Source: Prevotella sp.
GTDB lineage: Bacteria > Bacteroidota > Bacteroidia > Bacteroidales > Bacteroidaceae
DNA: 64,000 nucleotides
Assembly (NCBI GenBank): GCA_015060535.1
Contig: SUYH01000009.1
Location: 21,482-85,481 of the forward strand
Direction of reading: 5' to 3'
Under the pieces are notes generated by a model. The model searched no databases and had not been told where the DNA came from. It saw only the letters and a list, made by a program, of their open reading frames with translations. The stretch's first letter is position 1. Every line of letters starts with the position of its first letter. This document shows positions 1-8,124 of this stretch, in pieces. Both the position numbers and the translations under genes were made by a program.

Positions 1-980
1 TCTAATCGGGCAGGCAGATAGTCGGGCGTGTGGCGTATTTTCAGCGTGATATCGGTTGGAGGCAGTTGTCCGTTGATACTATGGAAATCATGAATTGGGA
101 AGTGTTGTGTATAGGCACTCTCAGGGTCGTAGCCATGCGAGACGTAGATGATGTTCTGCTTGATGTCTTTCTTGATGACAAACCAGGGACCACCACCTAG
201 TCCCATTCCTTTTCGCTGTCCGATGGTATGAAACCAATGCCCCTTGTGTTGGCCTATCTTACGGCCCGTCTCCAGTTCAATGACATCGCCAGGCAGCTCG
301 CCCAGATAGCGACGGATATAGTCGTTGTAGTTGATTTTTCCCAAGAAACAGATGCCCTGCGAGTCACGACGGTGGGCAGGTGCCAGGTGCTCGCGGTCGG
401 CTATTGCGCGCACCTCCTCCTTCATCATGTGACCTATGGGGAATAGCGCCTTCTTCAGCTGCCAGTCGTATATCTGCGCAAGAAAGTCCGTCTGGTCCTT
501 TACCGGATCCGGACTCGTGCAAAGCCATTTTCTCGTCTTAGGCGACCATTCCTCATTCCTAATTCCTAATTCCTCATTTTCGGTTGTGGCATAGTGTCCA
601 GTAGCTATGAGATCGTAGTCGTGGCCTTGTTTCTCGTGGAAGGCCCCAAACTTGATCAGTCTGTTGCACATCACGTCAGGGTTAGGGGTCAGTCCTGCGC
701 GTACCTTATCCATCGTGTAGCGTGTAACCTGATCCCAATATTCCTGGTGGCAGTCGATGACTTCCAGCTTGCAGCCATACTTATGCGCTACGGCAGTAGC
801 CATCTCCAGATCCTCCTCACTGGAGCAGTCCCACTCTTCGTCTTGCTCCGGTCCTATCTTGATGTAGAAGCAGTCAGGTTTCAATCCCTGTCGGGCCAGT
901 TCGTAGAGCACCACGCTGGAGTCTACACCCCCTGACAGCAATACTGCAATTCGCTTATTTGCTAATTCTTCTAAATTCAT
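1..980 (-). CDS. mnmA: tRNA-specific 2-thiouridylase MnmA, partial (3' end beyond window)
   Basis: MnmA adds sulfur to the wobble uridine (U34) of tRNA Lys/Glu/Gln in an ATP-dependent reaction in the cytoplasm. The reverse strand from the ATG at 980 stays open for about 326 codons to the window edge, so the C-terminus is missing. Seen directly: the PP-loop SGGVDSS at residues 16-22, the catalytic Cys105 in NPDVMCN and the partner Cys211 in QGICFLG. Residues about 136-145 are encoded by a four-heptamer array (547-574) that falls in a variable loop between GHYA and KDQTDFL. A TAnnTTTG box ends 14 bases upstream of the start, so the leader is very short. Family identity is clear; only the truncation limits the call. 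Confidence 0.95.
   Translation of the reverse strand, partial: MNLEELANKRIAVLLSGGVDSSVVLYELARQGLKPDCFYIKIGPEQDEEWDCSSEEDLEMATAVAHKYGCKLEVIDCHQEYWDQVTRYTMDKVRAGLTPNPDVMCNRLIKFGAFHEKQGHDYDLIATGHYATTENEELGIRNEEWSPKTRKWLCTSPDPVKDQTDFLAQIYDWQLKKALFPIGHMMKEEVRAIADREHLAPAHRRDSQGICFLGKINYNDYIRRYLGELPGDVIELETGRKIGQHKGHWFHTIGQRKGMGLGGGPWFVIKKDIKQNIIYVSHGYDPESAYTQHFPIHDFHSINGQLPPTDITLKIRHTPDYLPARL
547..574. repeat. 28-bp array of four heptamers inside mnmA
   Basis: Four consecutive heptamers: CATTCCT, CATTCCT, AATTCCT, AATTCCT. The array is read through in frame by mnmA and encodes part of a surface loop. The same AATTCCT heptamer recurs between the sensor kinase and nhaD at 10182-10199. The length (28) is not a multiple of three. 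Confidence 0.85.
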
Positions 981-994
981 TGCCAAATTTTTTG

Positions 995-1002
995 CAAAGT
1001 TA
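995..1002 (-). promoter_or_regulatory. -7 box of the mnmA promoter
   Basis: TAACTTTG on the minus strand matches the Bacteroidota TAnnTTTG element. No good -33 TTTG was found at the right distance. It is back to back with the promoter of the epimerase-like gene. Confidence 0.6.
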
Positions 1003-1024
1003 CGAATAATTGACCATTATTTTG

Positions 1025-1032
1025 TATATTTG
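1025..1032 (+). promoter_or_regulatory. -7 box of the aldose-epimerase-like gene
   Basis: TATATTTG lies 18 bases before the ATG at 1051. No convincing -33 partner was seen. Confidence 0.6.
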
Positions 1033-1050
1033 CCGTAAAATTTATGTCTT

Positions 1051-1905
1051 ATGGTAGAACTGAAGAATGAACAGCTGACCATTCGTGTCGCTGAAAAAGG
1101 AGCCGAGCTCCAGAGTGTGGAGGATAGTGACGGACGTGAGTATATGTGGCAGGCAGGTCCTGAGTGGCCTCGCCATTCACCAGTCCTGTTTCCTATCGTT
1201 TGTAGTGTCAACGACCAAACCTATCGGGTTGATGGCAAGGAGTATCATTTGCCGCGTCATGGCTTTGCCCGCGACATGGACTTCACGCTGATCAGCCAAT
1301 CCGACGACAAAGTGACCTTTGCCCTTCATGAGAGTGAGGAGACGCTACAGGTCTATCCCTACCACTTCAATCTGGCCATCACCTACCGTTTGGAAGGCAA
1401 TAGGATTCATGTTATTTGGCATGTGGAGAATACTGACACCCAGGAGATTCACTTCCAAATAGGTGGTCACCCTGCCTTCAACCTGCCTGGTGGTAAGACA
1501 GAGGGTATTATCAAACTCGACTGTGAGGAGCCTATCGATATCCTGCGCAGCTATGCTGATGGTTCACACGATTTGGTCGATGTTCCTCTGGATGCTGATA
1601 TGGGGATTTTAGAGGTCAGCAAAAGCTTCTTCCGCAACGATAGCGTGAAGATTCACAAGAGTCAGACCCACCGTGCCATGCTTATGGATACTGATGGCGA
1701 GCCAGCTGTTACTGTCGATTACAAGACACCCGTCTGTGCTTTTTGGAGCCCCTTCGGCAAGAATGCTCCCTTCGTCTGCATTGAGCCTTGGTATGGCATT
1801 GGCGACCATCGTGGCTTCAATGGCGAGTTCAAGGACAAACCCCTGATGAACCACTTGCTGCCAGGAGCCTCGTTCATGTCACGCTACACGATAACGATTG
1901 GCTAA
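1051..1905 (+). CDS. Aldose 1-epimerase family protein (LacX-like)
   Basis: Soluble 284-residue protein of the galactose-mutarotase superfamily, which interconverts alpha and beta anomers of hexoses or hexose-6-phosphates; the substrate cannot be told from sequence. Seen: HGFARDMDF near residue 73 and GGHPAFN near residue 145, both carrying the family histidines, and a late acidic motif CIEPWYGIGDH near residue 245. The length fits the LacX/YeaD-like branch rather than the longer GalM. No signal peptide, so cytoplasmic. It stands alone between divergent mnmA and convergent rsgA. The ATG at 1051 follows a TATATTTG box by a normal distance. Confidence 0.85.
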   Translation: MVELKNEQLTIRVAEKGAELQSVEDSDGREYMWQAGPEWPRHSPVLFPIVCSVNDQTYRVDGKEYHLPRHGFARDMDFTLISQSDDKVTFALHESEETLQVYPYHFNLAITYRLEGNRIHVIWHVENTDTQEIHFQIGGHPAFNLPGGKTEGIIKLDCEEPIDILRSYADGSHDLVDVPLDADMGILEVSKSFFRNDSVKIHKSQTHRAMLMDTDGEPAVTVDYKTPVCAFWSPFGKNAPFVCIEPWYGIGDHRGFNGEFKDKPLMNHLLPGASFMSRYTITIG

Positions 1906-1911
1906 ACACAA

Positions 1912-1949
1912 TAAAAAAAATAACGCGAAGCTTTTTAGTAGGCCTCGCG
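1912..1949 (-). terminator. Rho-independent terminator of frr-rsgA
   Basis: On the minus strand CGCGAGGC and GCTTCGCG form an 8-bp stem with one G-U pair and a 10-base loop, followed by TTATTTTTTTT. The 5' arm and loop include the last rsgA codons and its stop. Confidence 0.8.
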
Positions 1950-2870
1950 GTATTTGTTTTCGTCCTTGTCGTCGAGCATAGAGAGGTACGACTGGTATCG
2001 GCTCTGGGCGATGTAGTGGTCTTCTACGGCTTTCAGTACAGCACAGCCTGGCTCATGGGTATGGGTGCAGTCTGAGAACCGGCACTGCTTGGAGAATTCG
2101 AAGATTTCCTTGAAATAGCTGGTCAACTCCTCCCTTTCCATATCGAAGGTTCCGAAGCCCTTGATGCCTGGAGTGTCGATGAGAAAAGAGCTTAGAGGTG
2201 AGAGGTTAGAGGTAAGAGGTATCATTTCCGAGAAGGTGGTGGTGTGCATGCCGGTATTGTGGGCGTCGCTGATTTCAGCAGTACGCTGGTTGGCATGCGG
2301 CACCAGTCGGTTGATGAGTGTCGACTTGCCTACACCCGAGTTGCCTGAGAGTAGGGTGATCTTGCCTTCAAGAAGTGGGCGCAGGTCTTCCATACCCTCA
2401 CCCGTCTCAGCGGAGATGGCTCGGCACTCGTAGCCTATCTGCTCATAGAGATTGATGATCATCTGTTGATAGTGTTGCTCGTCAGCAGTCAGCAGGTCTG
2501 TTTTGTTGAAGATGAGGACGACGGGCACACGATAGGCCTCTGCTGAGGCAAGAAAACGATCGATGAAGGTGGTGGAGGTCTCGGGCTTGCTGACGGTGAC
2601 AATCAAAAAAGCCTGATCAACATTGGCTGCCAGGATGTGGCTCTGTTTGGAGAGGTTGATGCTCTTGCGTATGATGTAGTTGCGCCGATCTTCTATCTCG
2701 GTAATCCAATTGCCTTCGCCTATCGTGACATGGTCACCCACAGCAACGGGATTGGTGGAGCGGATTCCCTTGATACGGAAATTGCCCTTAACCTTACAAT
2801 CAAATAGCTGGCCATCGTCCGTCAGGACGGTGTACCAGCTGCCCGTATTCTTAATGACGAGTCCTTTCAT
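1935..2870 (-). CDS. rsgA: Ribosome small subunit-dependent GTPase A
   Basis: RsgA (YjeQ) is a circularly permuted GTPase that checks late 30S subunit maturation. 311 residues: N-terminal OB fold (about 1-70), then GTPase motifs in permuted order, G4 NKTD near 122, G1 GNSGVGKST near 176 and G3 DTPG near 232, then a C-terminal zinc knuckle with the pattern C-x5-C-x-H-x5-C ([14 protein letters not shown]). Between the switch region (HTTTFSEMI) and DTPG lies an extra stretch encoded by a four-heptamer array (2192-2219). The gene follows frr with no gap, so the two form an operon, closed by a strong terminator that overlaps the stop codon. Confidence 0.96.
   Translation of the reverse strand: MKGLVIKNTGSWYTVLTDDGQLFDCKVKGNFRIKGIRSTNPVAVGDHVTIGEGNWITEIEDRRNYIIRKSINLSKQSHILAANVDQAFLIVTVSKPETSTTFIDRFLASAEAYRVPVVLIFNKTDLLTADEQHYQQMIINLYEQIGYECRAISAETGEGMEDLRPLLEGKITLLSGNSGVGKSTLINRLVPHANQRTAEISDAHNTGMHTTTFSEMIPLTSNLSPLSSFLIDTPGIKGFGTFDMEREELTSYFKEIFEFSKQCRFSDCTHTHEPGCAVLKAVEDHYIAQSRYQSYLSMLDDKDENKYREAY
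2192..2219. repeat. 28-bp array of four heptamers inside rsgA
   Basis: On the plus strand: TTAGAGG, TGAGAGG, TTAGAGG, TAAGAGG. It encodes residues about 218-227 of RsgA, just before the G3 motif. Same design (4 x 7 bp) as the arrays in mnmA, the GH2 gene and the CE12 gene, but a different heptamer. Confidence 0.85.
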
Positions 2871-3431
2871 TTAGACTGTCATAATCTCCTTGTTCTTGGC
2901 TTCCATCAGTTCGTCGAGTTTCTTGATGTACTTGTCGTGTAGCTTCTGTAACTCGAGCTCGGCGTCTTTCTCGTTGTCTTCGCTGAGTCCGTCCTTAATG
3001 GCCTTCTTCAGCTTGTCCTTGATGTCGCCACGCACGTTGCGCACCTCGACCTTAGCCTTCTCAGCAATCTTGTTGCACTGCTTCACCAGGTCGCGACGAC
3101 GCTCCTCGGTGGGCTGGGGGATACCCAGACGGATAATCTCGCCATTGTTCTCAGGGGTGATGCCCACGTCAGAGTCCATGATGGCTTTCTCGATGTCCTT
3201 GATTTGCTTTCGGTCCCAGGGCTTGATGGCGATGGTACGAGCATCGGGGGTTGACACATTGGCCACCTGGTTCAGGGGAACCTTCTGGCCATACGACTCT
3301 ACTCTCACACCGCTCAGGATGGCTACATTGGCACGTCCGGCTCGGATACGGTTAAGCTCCTCTTCGAGGTACATTGCTGCCATCTCCATGCGCTCTTCAG
3401 CAGCGGATAATGTCTCTTTAACGTCTATCAT
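2871..3431 (-). CDS. frr: Ribosome recycling factor
   Basis: RRF works with EF-G to split post-termination ribosomes. The 186-residue length and the three-helix-bundle/beta-barrel layout fit the family. Seen: the N-terminal helix ending in LNRIRAGRANVAIL, the domain II segment YGQKVPLNQVANVS, and the C-terminal motif RRDLVKQCNKIAEKAKVEVRN. Cytoplasmic. It is the first gene of an operon with rsgA and has a full promoter upstream. Confidence 0.97.
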   Translation of the reverse strand: MIDVKETLSAAEERMEMAAMYLEEELNRIRAGRANVAILSGVRVESYGQKVPLNQVANVSTPDARTIAIKPWDRKQIKDIEKAIMDSDVGITPENNGEIIRLGIPQPTEERRRDLVKQCNKIAEKAKVEVRNVRGDIKDKLKKAIKDGLSEDNEKDAELELQKLHDKYIKKLDELMEAKNKEIMTV

Positions 3432-3459
3432 AATTATTCAGTTTTGGATTTTCTTCCGA

Positions 3460-3491
3460 CAAAGGTACGAATAAGTGAACGAAAAACCAAA
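3460..3491 (-). promoter_or_regulatory. Promoter of frr-rsgA
   Basis: On the minus strand TTTG (3491-3488), a 20-base spacer, then TACCTTTG (3467-3460), ahead of the frr ATG at 3431. This is a full match to the Bacteroidota consensus. Confidence 0.8.
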
Positions 3492-3589
3492 TTTATTTGG
3501 GTTTTATTTTTCTTCTTATACCTTATTATATTTAGGACATTTAGGCAGAATACCACGATTATGGTATGCAGAATGACGCATTTGTGCTA

Positions 3590-3620
3590 TTGGGGATTTC
3601 AGATTTTTGCCGTACCTTTG
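3590..3620 (+). promoter_or_regulatory. Promoter of metY-cysK
   Basis: TTG (3590-3592), a 20-base spacer, then TACCTTTG (3613-3620), 48 bases before the metY ATG. Confidence 0.75.
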
Positions 3621-3667
3621 CAGCAGAAAAGTTTAATAACCGACAATAAACAGAAAGGAAACAAGTT

Positions 3668-4960
3668 ATGAGCAACAACAAAAAATTACACTTCGAGACT
3701 TTACAACTGCATGTAGGACAAGAACAGCCCGACCCCGCAACTGATGCGCGTGCCGTACCCATCTACCAGACTACCAGCTACGTGTTCCGTAACTCACAGC
3801 ATGCTGCCGACCGCTTTGGTTTGCGCGATGCAGGCAACATCTACGGTCGACTGACCAATTCGACGCAGGGTGTGTTCGAGGACCGTGTGGCAGCCCTGGA
3901 AGGTGGCGTGGCTGGTCTGGCCGTAGCCAGTGGTGCCGCCGCTGTCACCTATGCGCTGCAGAACATCGTGCTGGCAGGCGATCATATCGTAGCAGCTGAT
4001 AATCTGTATGGTGGTTCGTTCAACCTGATTACCCACACGCTAGCTAACCAAGGTATCACCAATACCATTGTCAACGTGAACGACCTGGCTGCCGTAGAGG
4101 CTGCTATCCAGCCTAACACCAAGGTGATCTATGCGGAGACCTTTGGCAATCCGAACAGCGATGTGACCAATATCGATGCGTTGTCAGAGGTGGCCCACAA
4201 GCACAACATCCCCCTGATTATCGACAACACTTTCGGCACACCCTATATCATCCGTCCACTGGAGCATGGTGCTGACGTGGTGGTACATTCAGCCACGAAG
4301 TTTATCGGAGGTCACGGAACCTCGCTGGGAGGTGTCATCATCGATGGTGGATCGTTCGACTGGAAGAAGAATGCTGACAAGTATCCCACATTGGGCAAGC
4401 CCGATCCCTCCTATCATGGTGCTGTTTTTGCCGATGTGGCTGGAGCTGCAGCCTTCGTGACGCGTATCCGTGCCGTCATCTTGCGTGACACGGGAGCAAC
4501 CATCTCGCCCTTCAATGCGTTTATATTGCTGCAGGGCCTGGAAACGCTGAGCTTGCGTGTTGAGCGCCATGTGGAGAATGCGCTGAAGGTGGTCGATTTC
4601 CTGCAGAACCATCCGAAGGTGGCTAAGGTGAACCACCCTGCAGTAGCTTCTCATCCAGATCACGAGTTGTACAAGAAGCTCTATCCGAAGGGTGCTGGTT
4701 CGATTTTCACCTTCGAGATCAAGGGTGGTGAGAAGGAGGCTTGGAAGTTCATCGACTCGCTGGAGATTTTCTCGCTGCTGGCTAACGTAGCCGATGTGAA
4801 GAGTCTGGTAATACACCCCTATACCACCACTCACTCGCAGATGACTCCTGAGGAACTGGCACAACAGCACATCACTCCTTCGACCGTCCGTCTGTCCATT
4901 GGTACGGAACATATCGACGACATTATTGACGATTTGAAACAAGCATTGGAGAAGATTTAA
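3668..4960 (+). CDS. metY: O-acetylhomoserine aminocarboxypropyltransferase (sulfhydrylase)
   Basis: PLP enzyme of the Cys/Met-metabolism family that makes homocysteine from O-acetylhomoserine and sulfide. The 430-residue length fits MetY better than the roughly 380-residue cystathionine synthases/lyases. Seen: YGRLTNSTQ near residue 60, the PLP aspartate in IDNTFGTPY, and the Schiff-base lysine in SATKFIGGHG near residue 217. It is followed after 25 bases by cysK, so the pair would use sulfide for both homocysteine and cysteine. Cystathionine gamma-synthase activity cannot be excluded by sequence alone. Confidence 0.9.
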   Translation: MSNNKKLHFETLQLHVGQEQPDPATDARAVPIYQTTSYVFRNSQHAADRFGLRDAGNIYGRLTNSTQGVFEDRVAALEGGVAGLAVASGAAAVTYALQNIVLAGDHIVAADNLYGGSFNLITHTLANQGITNTIVNVNDLAAVEAAIQPNTKVIYAETFGNPNSDVTNIDALSEVAHKHNIPLIIDNTFGTPYIIRPLEHGADVVVHSATKFIGGHGTSLGGVIIDGGSFDWKKNADKYPTLGKPDPSYHGAVFADVAGAAAFVTRIRAVILRDTGATISPFNAFILLQGLETLSLRVERHVENALKVVDFLQNHPKVAKVNHPAVASHPDHELYKKLYPKGAGSIFTFEIKGGEKEAWKFIDSLEIFSLLANVADVKSLVIHPYTTTHSQMTPEELAQQHITPSTVRLSIGTEHIDDIIDDLKQALEKI

Positions 4961-4985
4961 GTTAAAAAATAATAGATAAAAGATT

Positions 4986-5933
4986 ATGGCTAAGATTGCA
5001 AAACAGTTGACCGACCTGATTGGCAACACCCCATTACTCGAACTGAGCAAGTTTTCTGCAAAGAAAGGATTTCAGACTCCGATCATTGCAAAAGTAGAGT
5101 TCTTCAACCCCGGTGGCAGTGTGAAAGACCGTATCGCACTGGCCATGATAGAAGATGCTGAGCAGAAAGGCATCCTCAAGCCTGGAGCTACCATCATCGA
5201 ACCCACCAGTGGTAACACAGGTGTCGGACTGGCACTGGTATCAGCCGTACGTGGCTATCACCTCATTCTCACCATGCCCGAGACCATGAGTGTGGAACGT
5301 CGTAACCTGGTGAAGGCCTATGGTGCCGAGGTGCGTCTGACCAGCGGTAAGGACGGAATGGCTGGTGCTATCCGTGCTGCTGAGGAGTTGCGCGATTCCA
5401 TCCCTGGCAGTGTCATCCTGCAGCAGTTCGAGAACCCAGCCAACCCTGCCAAGCACTATGCGACGACAGGTGTGGAGGTATGGAACGATACCGACGGACA
5501 GGTAGACATCTTTGTGGCTGGCGTTGGTACGGGTGGCACCATATCGGGCGTCGGAAAATACCTGAAGGAGAAGAACCCCAACGTGAAGATTGTGGCTGTC
5601 GAGCCTGCCTCATCAGCTGTGCTGAACGGACAGCCCAGTGGACCGCATAAGATTCAGGGCATTGGTGCAGGCTTCGTTCCCAAGACTTATGATGCCAAAG
5701 TCATTGACGAGGTGCTCGATGTCGAGAACGACGATGCTATCCGCACAGGTCGTGAGATAGCCCAGCAGGAAGGTCTGTTGGTCGGTATCAGTGCCGGTGC
5801 TGCCCTCTATGCAGCTATACAGGTGGCCAAACGCCCTGAAAATGCAGGTAAGAAGATTGTGGCTTTGCTGCCTGATACGGGTGAGCGATACCTCTCTACC
5901 GTGCTCTACGCTTTTGAGGAATATCCCCTCTAA
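4986..5933 (+). CDS. cysK: Cysteine synthase A (O-acetylserine sulfhydrylase)
   Basis: PLP enzyme converting O-acetylserine and sulfide to cysteine in the cytoplasm. 315 residues, normal for CysK. Seen: the Schiff-base lysine in [11 protein letters not shown] near residue 45, the substrate-binding TSGNTG, the phosphate loop [12 protein letters not shown] near residue 180, and the terminal [12 protein letters not shown]. Same operon as metY. A hairpin just downstream ends the unit. Confidence 0.95.
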   Translation: MAKIAKQLTDLIGNTPLLELSKFSAKKGFQTPIIAKVEFFNPGGSVKDRIALAMIEDAEQKGILKPGATIIEPTSGNTGVGLALVSAVRGYHLILTMPETMSVERRNLVKAYGAEVRLTSGKDGMAGAIRAAEELRDSIPGSVILQQFENPANPAKHYATTGVEVWNDTDGQVDIFVAGVGTGGTISGVGKYLKEKNPNVKIVAVEPASSAVLNGQPSGPHKIQGIGAGFVPKTYDAKVIDEVLDVENDDAIRTGREIAQQEGLLVGISAGAALYAAIQVAKRPENAGKKIVALLPDTGERYLSTVLYAFEEYPL

Positions 5934-5955
5934 GATAAAATTTCTACGAAAAAAT

Positions 5956-5986
5956 TTTGTAGTGTGGCATAAGTTTTATAACTTTG
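5956..5986 (+). promoter_or_regulatory. Promoter of the sensor kinase pair, inside a hairpin
   Basis: TTTG (5956-5959), 19 bases, then TAACTTTG (5979-5986). The -7 box sits within the palindrome that would terminate cysK. Confidence 0.7.
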
Positions 5987-5993
5987 CCACACT
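5961..5993 (+). terminator. Terminator of metY-cysK
   Basis: AGTGTGGCA and AAGTT pair with AACTT and TGCCACACT to give a roughly 14-bp stem with one bulged T and a TTAT loop, followed by ATTTCTTT. Confidence 0.65.
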
Positions 5994-6021
5994 ATTTCTT
6001 TACTATTGACTATAAACAAAC

Positions 6022-8124
6022 ATGCTACATAGCCTTTTAGCGGTACTCATCGCGCAAGTCACTCAGATAGGGAAAGTGTATGATTTTGATCATACGCTGG
6101 CTTACGTGGTCGCCTTTTTGCTGATTGGCGTGTTTGTGCTCATCTTCTATAATCGACTGTATGTTTTCCAGCGCCAGGAGGTCAATGCGAGCCGTCGTAG
6201 TCAGAACGCCCGTTTGGCTTTGATCCTGAAGGCAGGCAAGCAGCGCATTTGGATATACGACCCCGTCAAGCGTCACTATTCGTACCTCTCTGACGAGGGT
6301 ACTTACGAAGAAGAATACAACCCTGTGGAGTTCTCGCAACGCTTTGACCGCGATGACTTTGAACTCATGCGTCAGGCCATCTTCGACGTGGCTGACGAGA
6401 AGCGCTCGTCAGCAGTGGTTACCGTCAAGAGCAATGCCGAGGACGACGAGGCGCGCTTGTATTACGAGATCAACGTGTCTGTGGCCAGCCGCGACCAGCA
6501 CGGACATCCCACCCGCCTGTTGGGCATCGAGCGCGACATCACTGATAAGATTCGCAAGCAGGAGCAAGTCAACAAGTTACTCATGCGTTACCACACCGTT
6601 TTCAACTCGTCGTTGCTCGACATGATTTATTACGACAAGAATGGCGTGTTGCAAGATATAAACGAGAAGGCGTGTCAGGCCTTTGGCGTTGCGGACCGCG
6701 ACCAGATCATCAGCGAGGGCTTCCTGCTGCAGAACAACCCCTTCTTCAGCGGCATCGAACTGGAGCAAATGGAGAACACTCGCACGTCGTCGATTGTTGA
6801 CTTCGGCCAGTTTACTGACGAGATATACCAGACGGAGCGCTTCGGGCTGAAGGACAAAATGTACTACGACTCGACCATCAACCCCTTCCGCAATGCACAA
6901 GGCGAACTGGAAGGTGTCTATATGTGCGGACGCGATATTACCGAAATGGTGGAGTCGGTGCATCGCCAGCGGGAGGGAGCGCTGCGCTTGCAGCAGGCCA
7001 CCAAGAACGTGCAGAATTATATCTCGAACATCAACTATGCCTTGCGCGTCAGTGGTGTGCGCTTCGTGTCGTACCATCCGCAGAGCTACACCCTTGAGGT
7101 GTCGGACAACATCAACGAGACGCAGCTCCGCCTCTCGCAGCTGCGCTGCATCCGTCTTGCCACGTTCCGCTTCCGCCGCAACGTGTCGAGCATGCTGAAC
7201 CGTATGGACCGTCTGTCGAAATATACGATAGCAGAGACCATCGAGACGGAGTTCCGCGACAAGAAGGGGCGTCAGGTGTGGCTGATGTTCAACATGGTAC
7301 CCATCATCGACAAGGAAGGCAATGTGGAACGCTACTTCGGCGTGATGCGCGACATGACCGATATGGTGGAGACCGAGCGTCGGCTGGCTGTCGAGACCAA
7401 GAAAGCTCAGGAGACCGAGCTGCTGAAGCAGTCGTTCCTGACCAATATGAGCTACGAGATACGTACGCCGTTGAACAACGTGGTGGGATTTGCCGAACTC
7501 TTTGAGTCGGAGCATGAGGAGGCTGACGAACAGTTCTTCGTTGAGGAGATAAAGAAGAGCTCCAACACGCTGCTGCTGCTCATCAACGACATCCTGTTCC
7601 TCTCACGACTGGATGCCAACATGATAGAATATAACAAGGCCGATGTCGACTTCGCCATGGTCTTCGAGAGCCACTGCCAGATGGGGTGGAGCAGCATGTC
7701 GCCTGCCGTTCGTACCGTGGTGGACAATCCCTATGAACGCCTGGTGGTCGACATCGACGAGGCGAACCTGGGCAAGGTCATCGAGAAGCTTTGCCAGTTG
7801 TCAGCCTATTTCACTCGGGAAGGCACCGTCAGTGCGCGCTGTGAGTACCGTCGTGGCGAGCTGACCATCAGCATCGAGGATACAGGAATAGGTATCGACG
7901 CCCAGACGCTGCCCCACGTTTTCGACCGCTTTGTCCGTGACCAGCGGGAAGAACTCTGCGGCACAGGCCTTGACCTGCCTATTGTCCAGTCGCTTGTTCA
8001 GCAGATGGGCGGTAGCATCGAAATGGAGTCGGAGCTGGGCAAGGGAACGACCGTATGGGTATCCATCCCCTGCGAAGCCAAGGTTATTGCAAAACGACGT
8101 GTCACCCAAAATATGGAGTCATGA
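6022..8124 (+). CDS. PAS-domain sensor protein, degenerate histidine kinase (phosphoacceptor His replaced by Tyr)
   Basis: 700-residue membrane sensor. One transmembrane helix (about 26-45) is followed by three PAS-like segments (about 55-180, 190-315, 330-450; two end in RDIT and one in RDMT), a coiled linker, a HisKA-like segment and an HATPase-like domain (about 565-690). The H-box reads FLTNMSYEIRTPLN: Tyr478 (codon TAC, 7453-7455) stands where the phosphorylated histidine belongs. The N-box region (NLGKVIEKLCQLSAYFT) lacks the usual Asn pair. The G2 box is GTGLDLP instead of GTGLGLS, while G1 (DTGIGID) is kept. It is therefore unlikely to autophosphorylate and may be a pseudokinase partner. 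Its stop overlaps the next kinase's start (ATGA), which suggests coupled translation. No receiver domain or response regulator is adjacent. Confidence 0.85.
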   Translation: MLHSLLAVLIAQVTQIGKVYDFDHTLAYVVAFLLIGVFVLIFYNRLYVFQRQEVNASRRSQNARLALILKAGKQRIWIYDPVKRHYSYLSDEGTYEEEYNPVEFSQRFDRDDFELMRQAIFDVADEKRSSAVVTVKSNAEDDEARLYYEINVSVASRDQHGHPTRLLGIERDITDKIRKQEQVNKLLMRYHTVFNSSLLDMIYYDKNGVLQDINEKACQAFGVADRDQIISEGFLLQNNPFFSGIELEQMENTRTSSIVDFGQFTDEIYQTERFGLKDKMYYDSTINPFRNAQGELEGVYMCGRDITEMVESVHRQREGALRLQQATKNVQNYISNINYALRVSGVRFVSYHPQSYTLEVSDNINETQLRLSQLRCIRLATFRFRRNVSSMLNRMDRLSKYTIAETIETEFRDKKGRQVWLMFNMVPIIDKEGNVERYFGVMRDMTDMVETERRLAVETKKAQETELLKQSFLTNMSYEIRTPLNNVVGFAELFESEHEEADEQFFVEEIKKSSNTLLLLINDILFLSRLDANMIEYNKADVDFAMVFESHCQMGWSSMSPAVRTVVDNPYERLVVDIDEANLGKVIEKLCQLSAYFTREGTVSARCEYRRGELTISIEDTGIGIDAQTLPHVFDRFVRDQREELCGTGLDLPIVQSLVQQMGGSIEMESELGKGTTVWVSIPCEAKVIAKRRVTQNMES

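Noticed and set aside
3493..3580. T-rich stretch as a further copy of the heptad-hairpin repeat
   Set aside because: It contains TTATATTTAGG but no following GC hairpin or GCAAG and no heptad phase.
7453..7455. His-to-Tyr change as a sequencing error
   Set aside because: One base would explain it, but the N-box and G2 box of the same protein are degenerate too, so the loss looks real.
8055..8120. Upstream ATG for the second sensor kinase
   Set aside because: It overlaps the end of the first kinase by 70 bases and adds a non-membrane stretch before the transmembrane helix; the ATGA overlap at 8121 is more typical.
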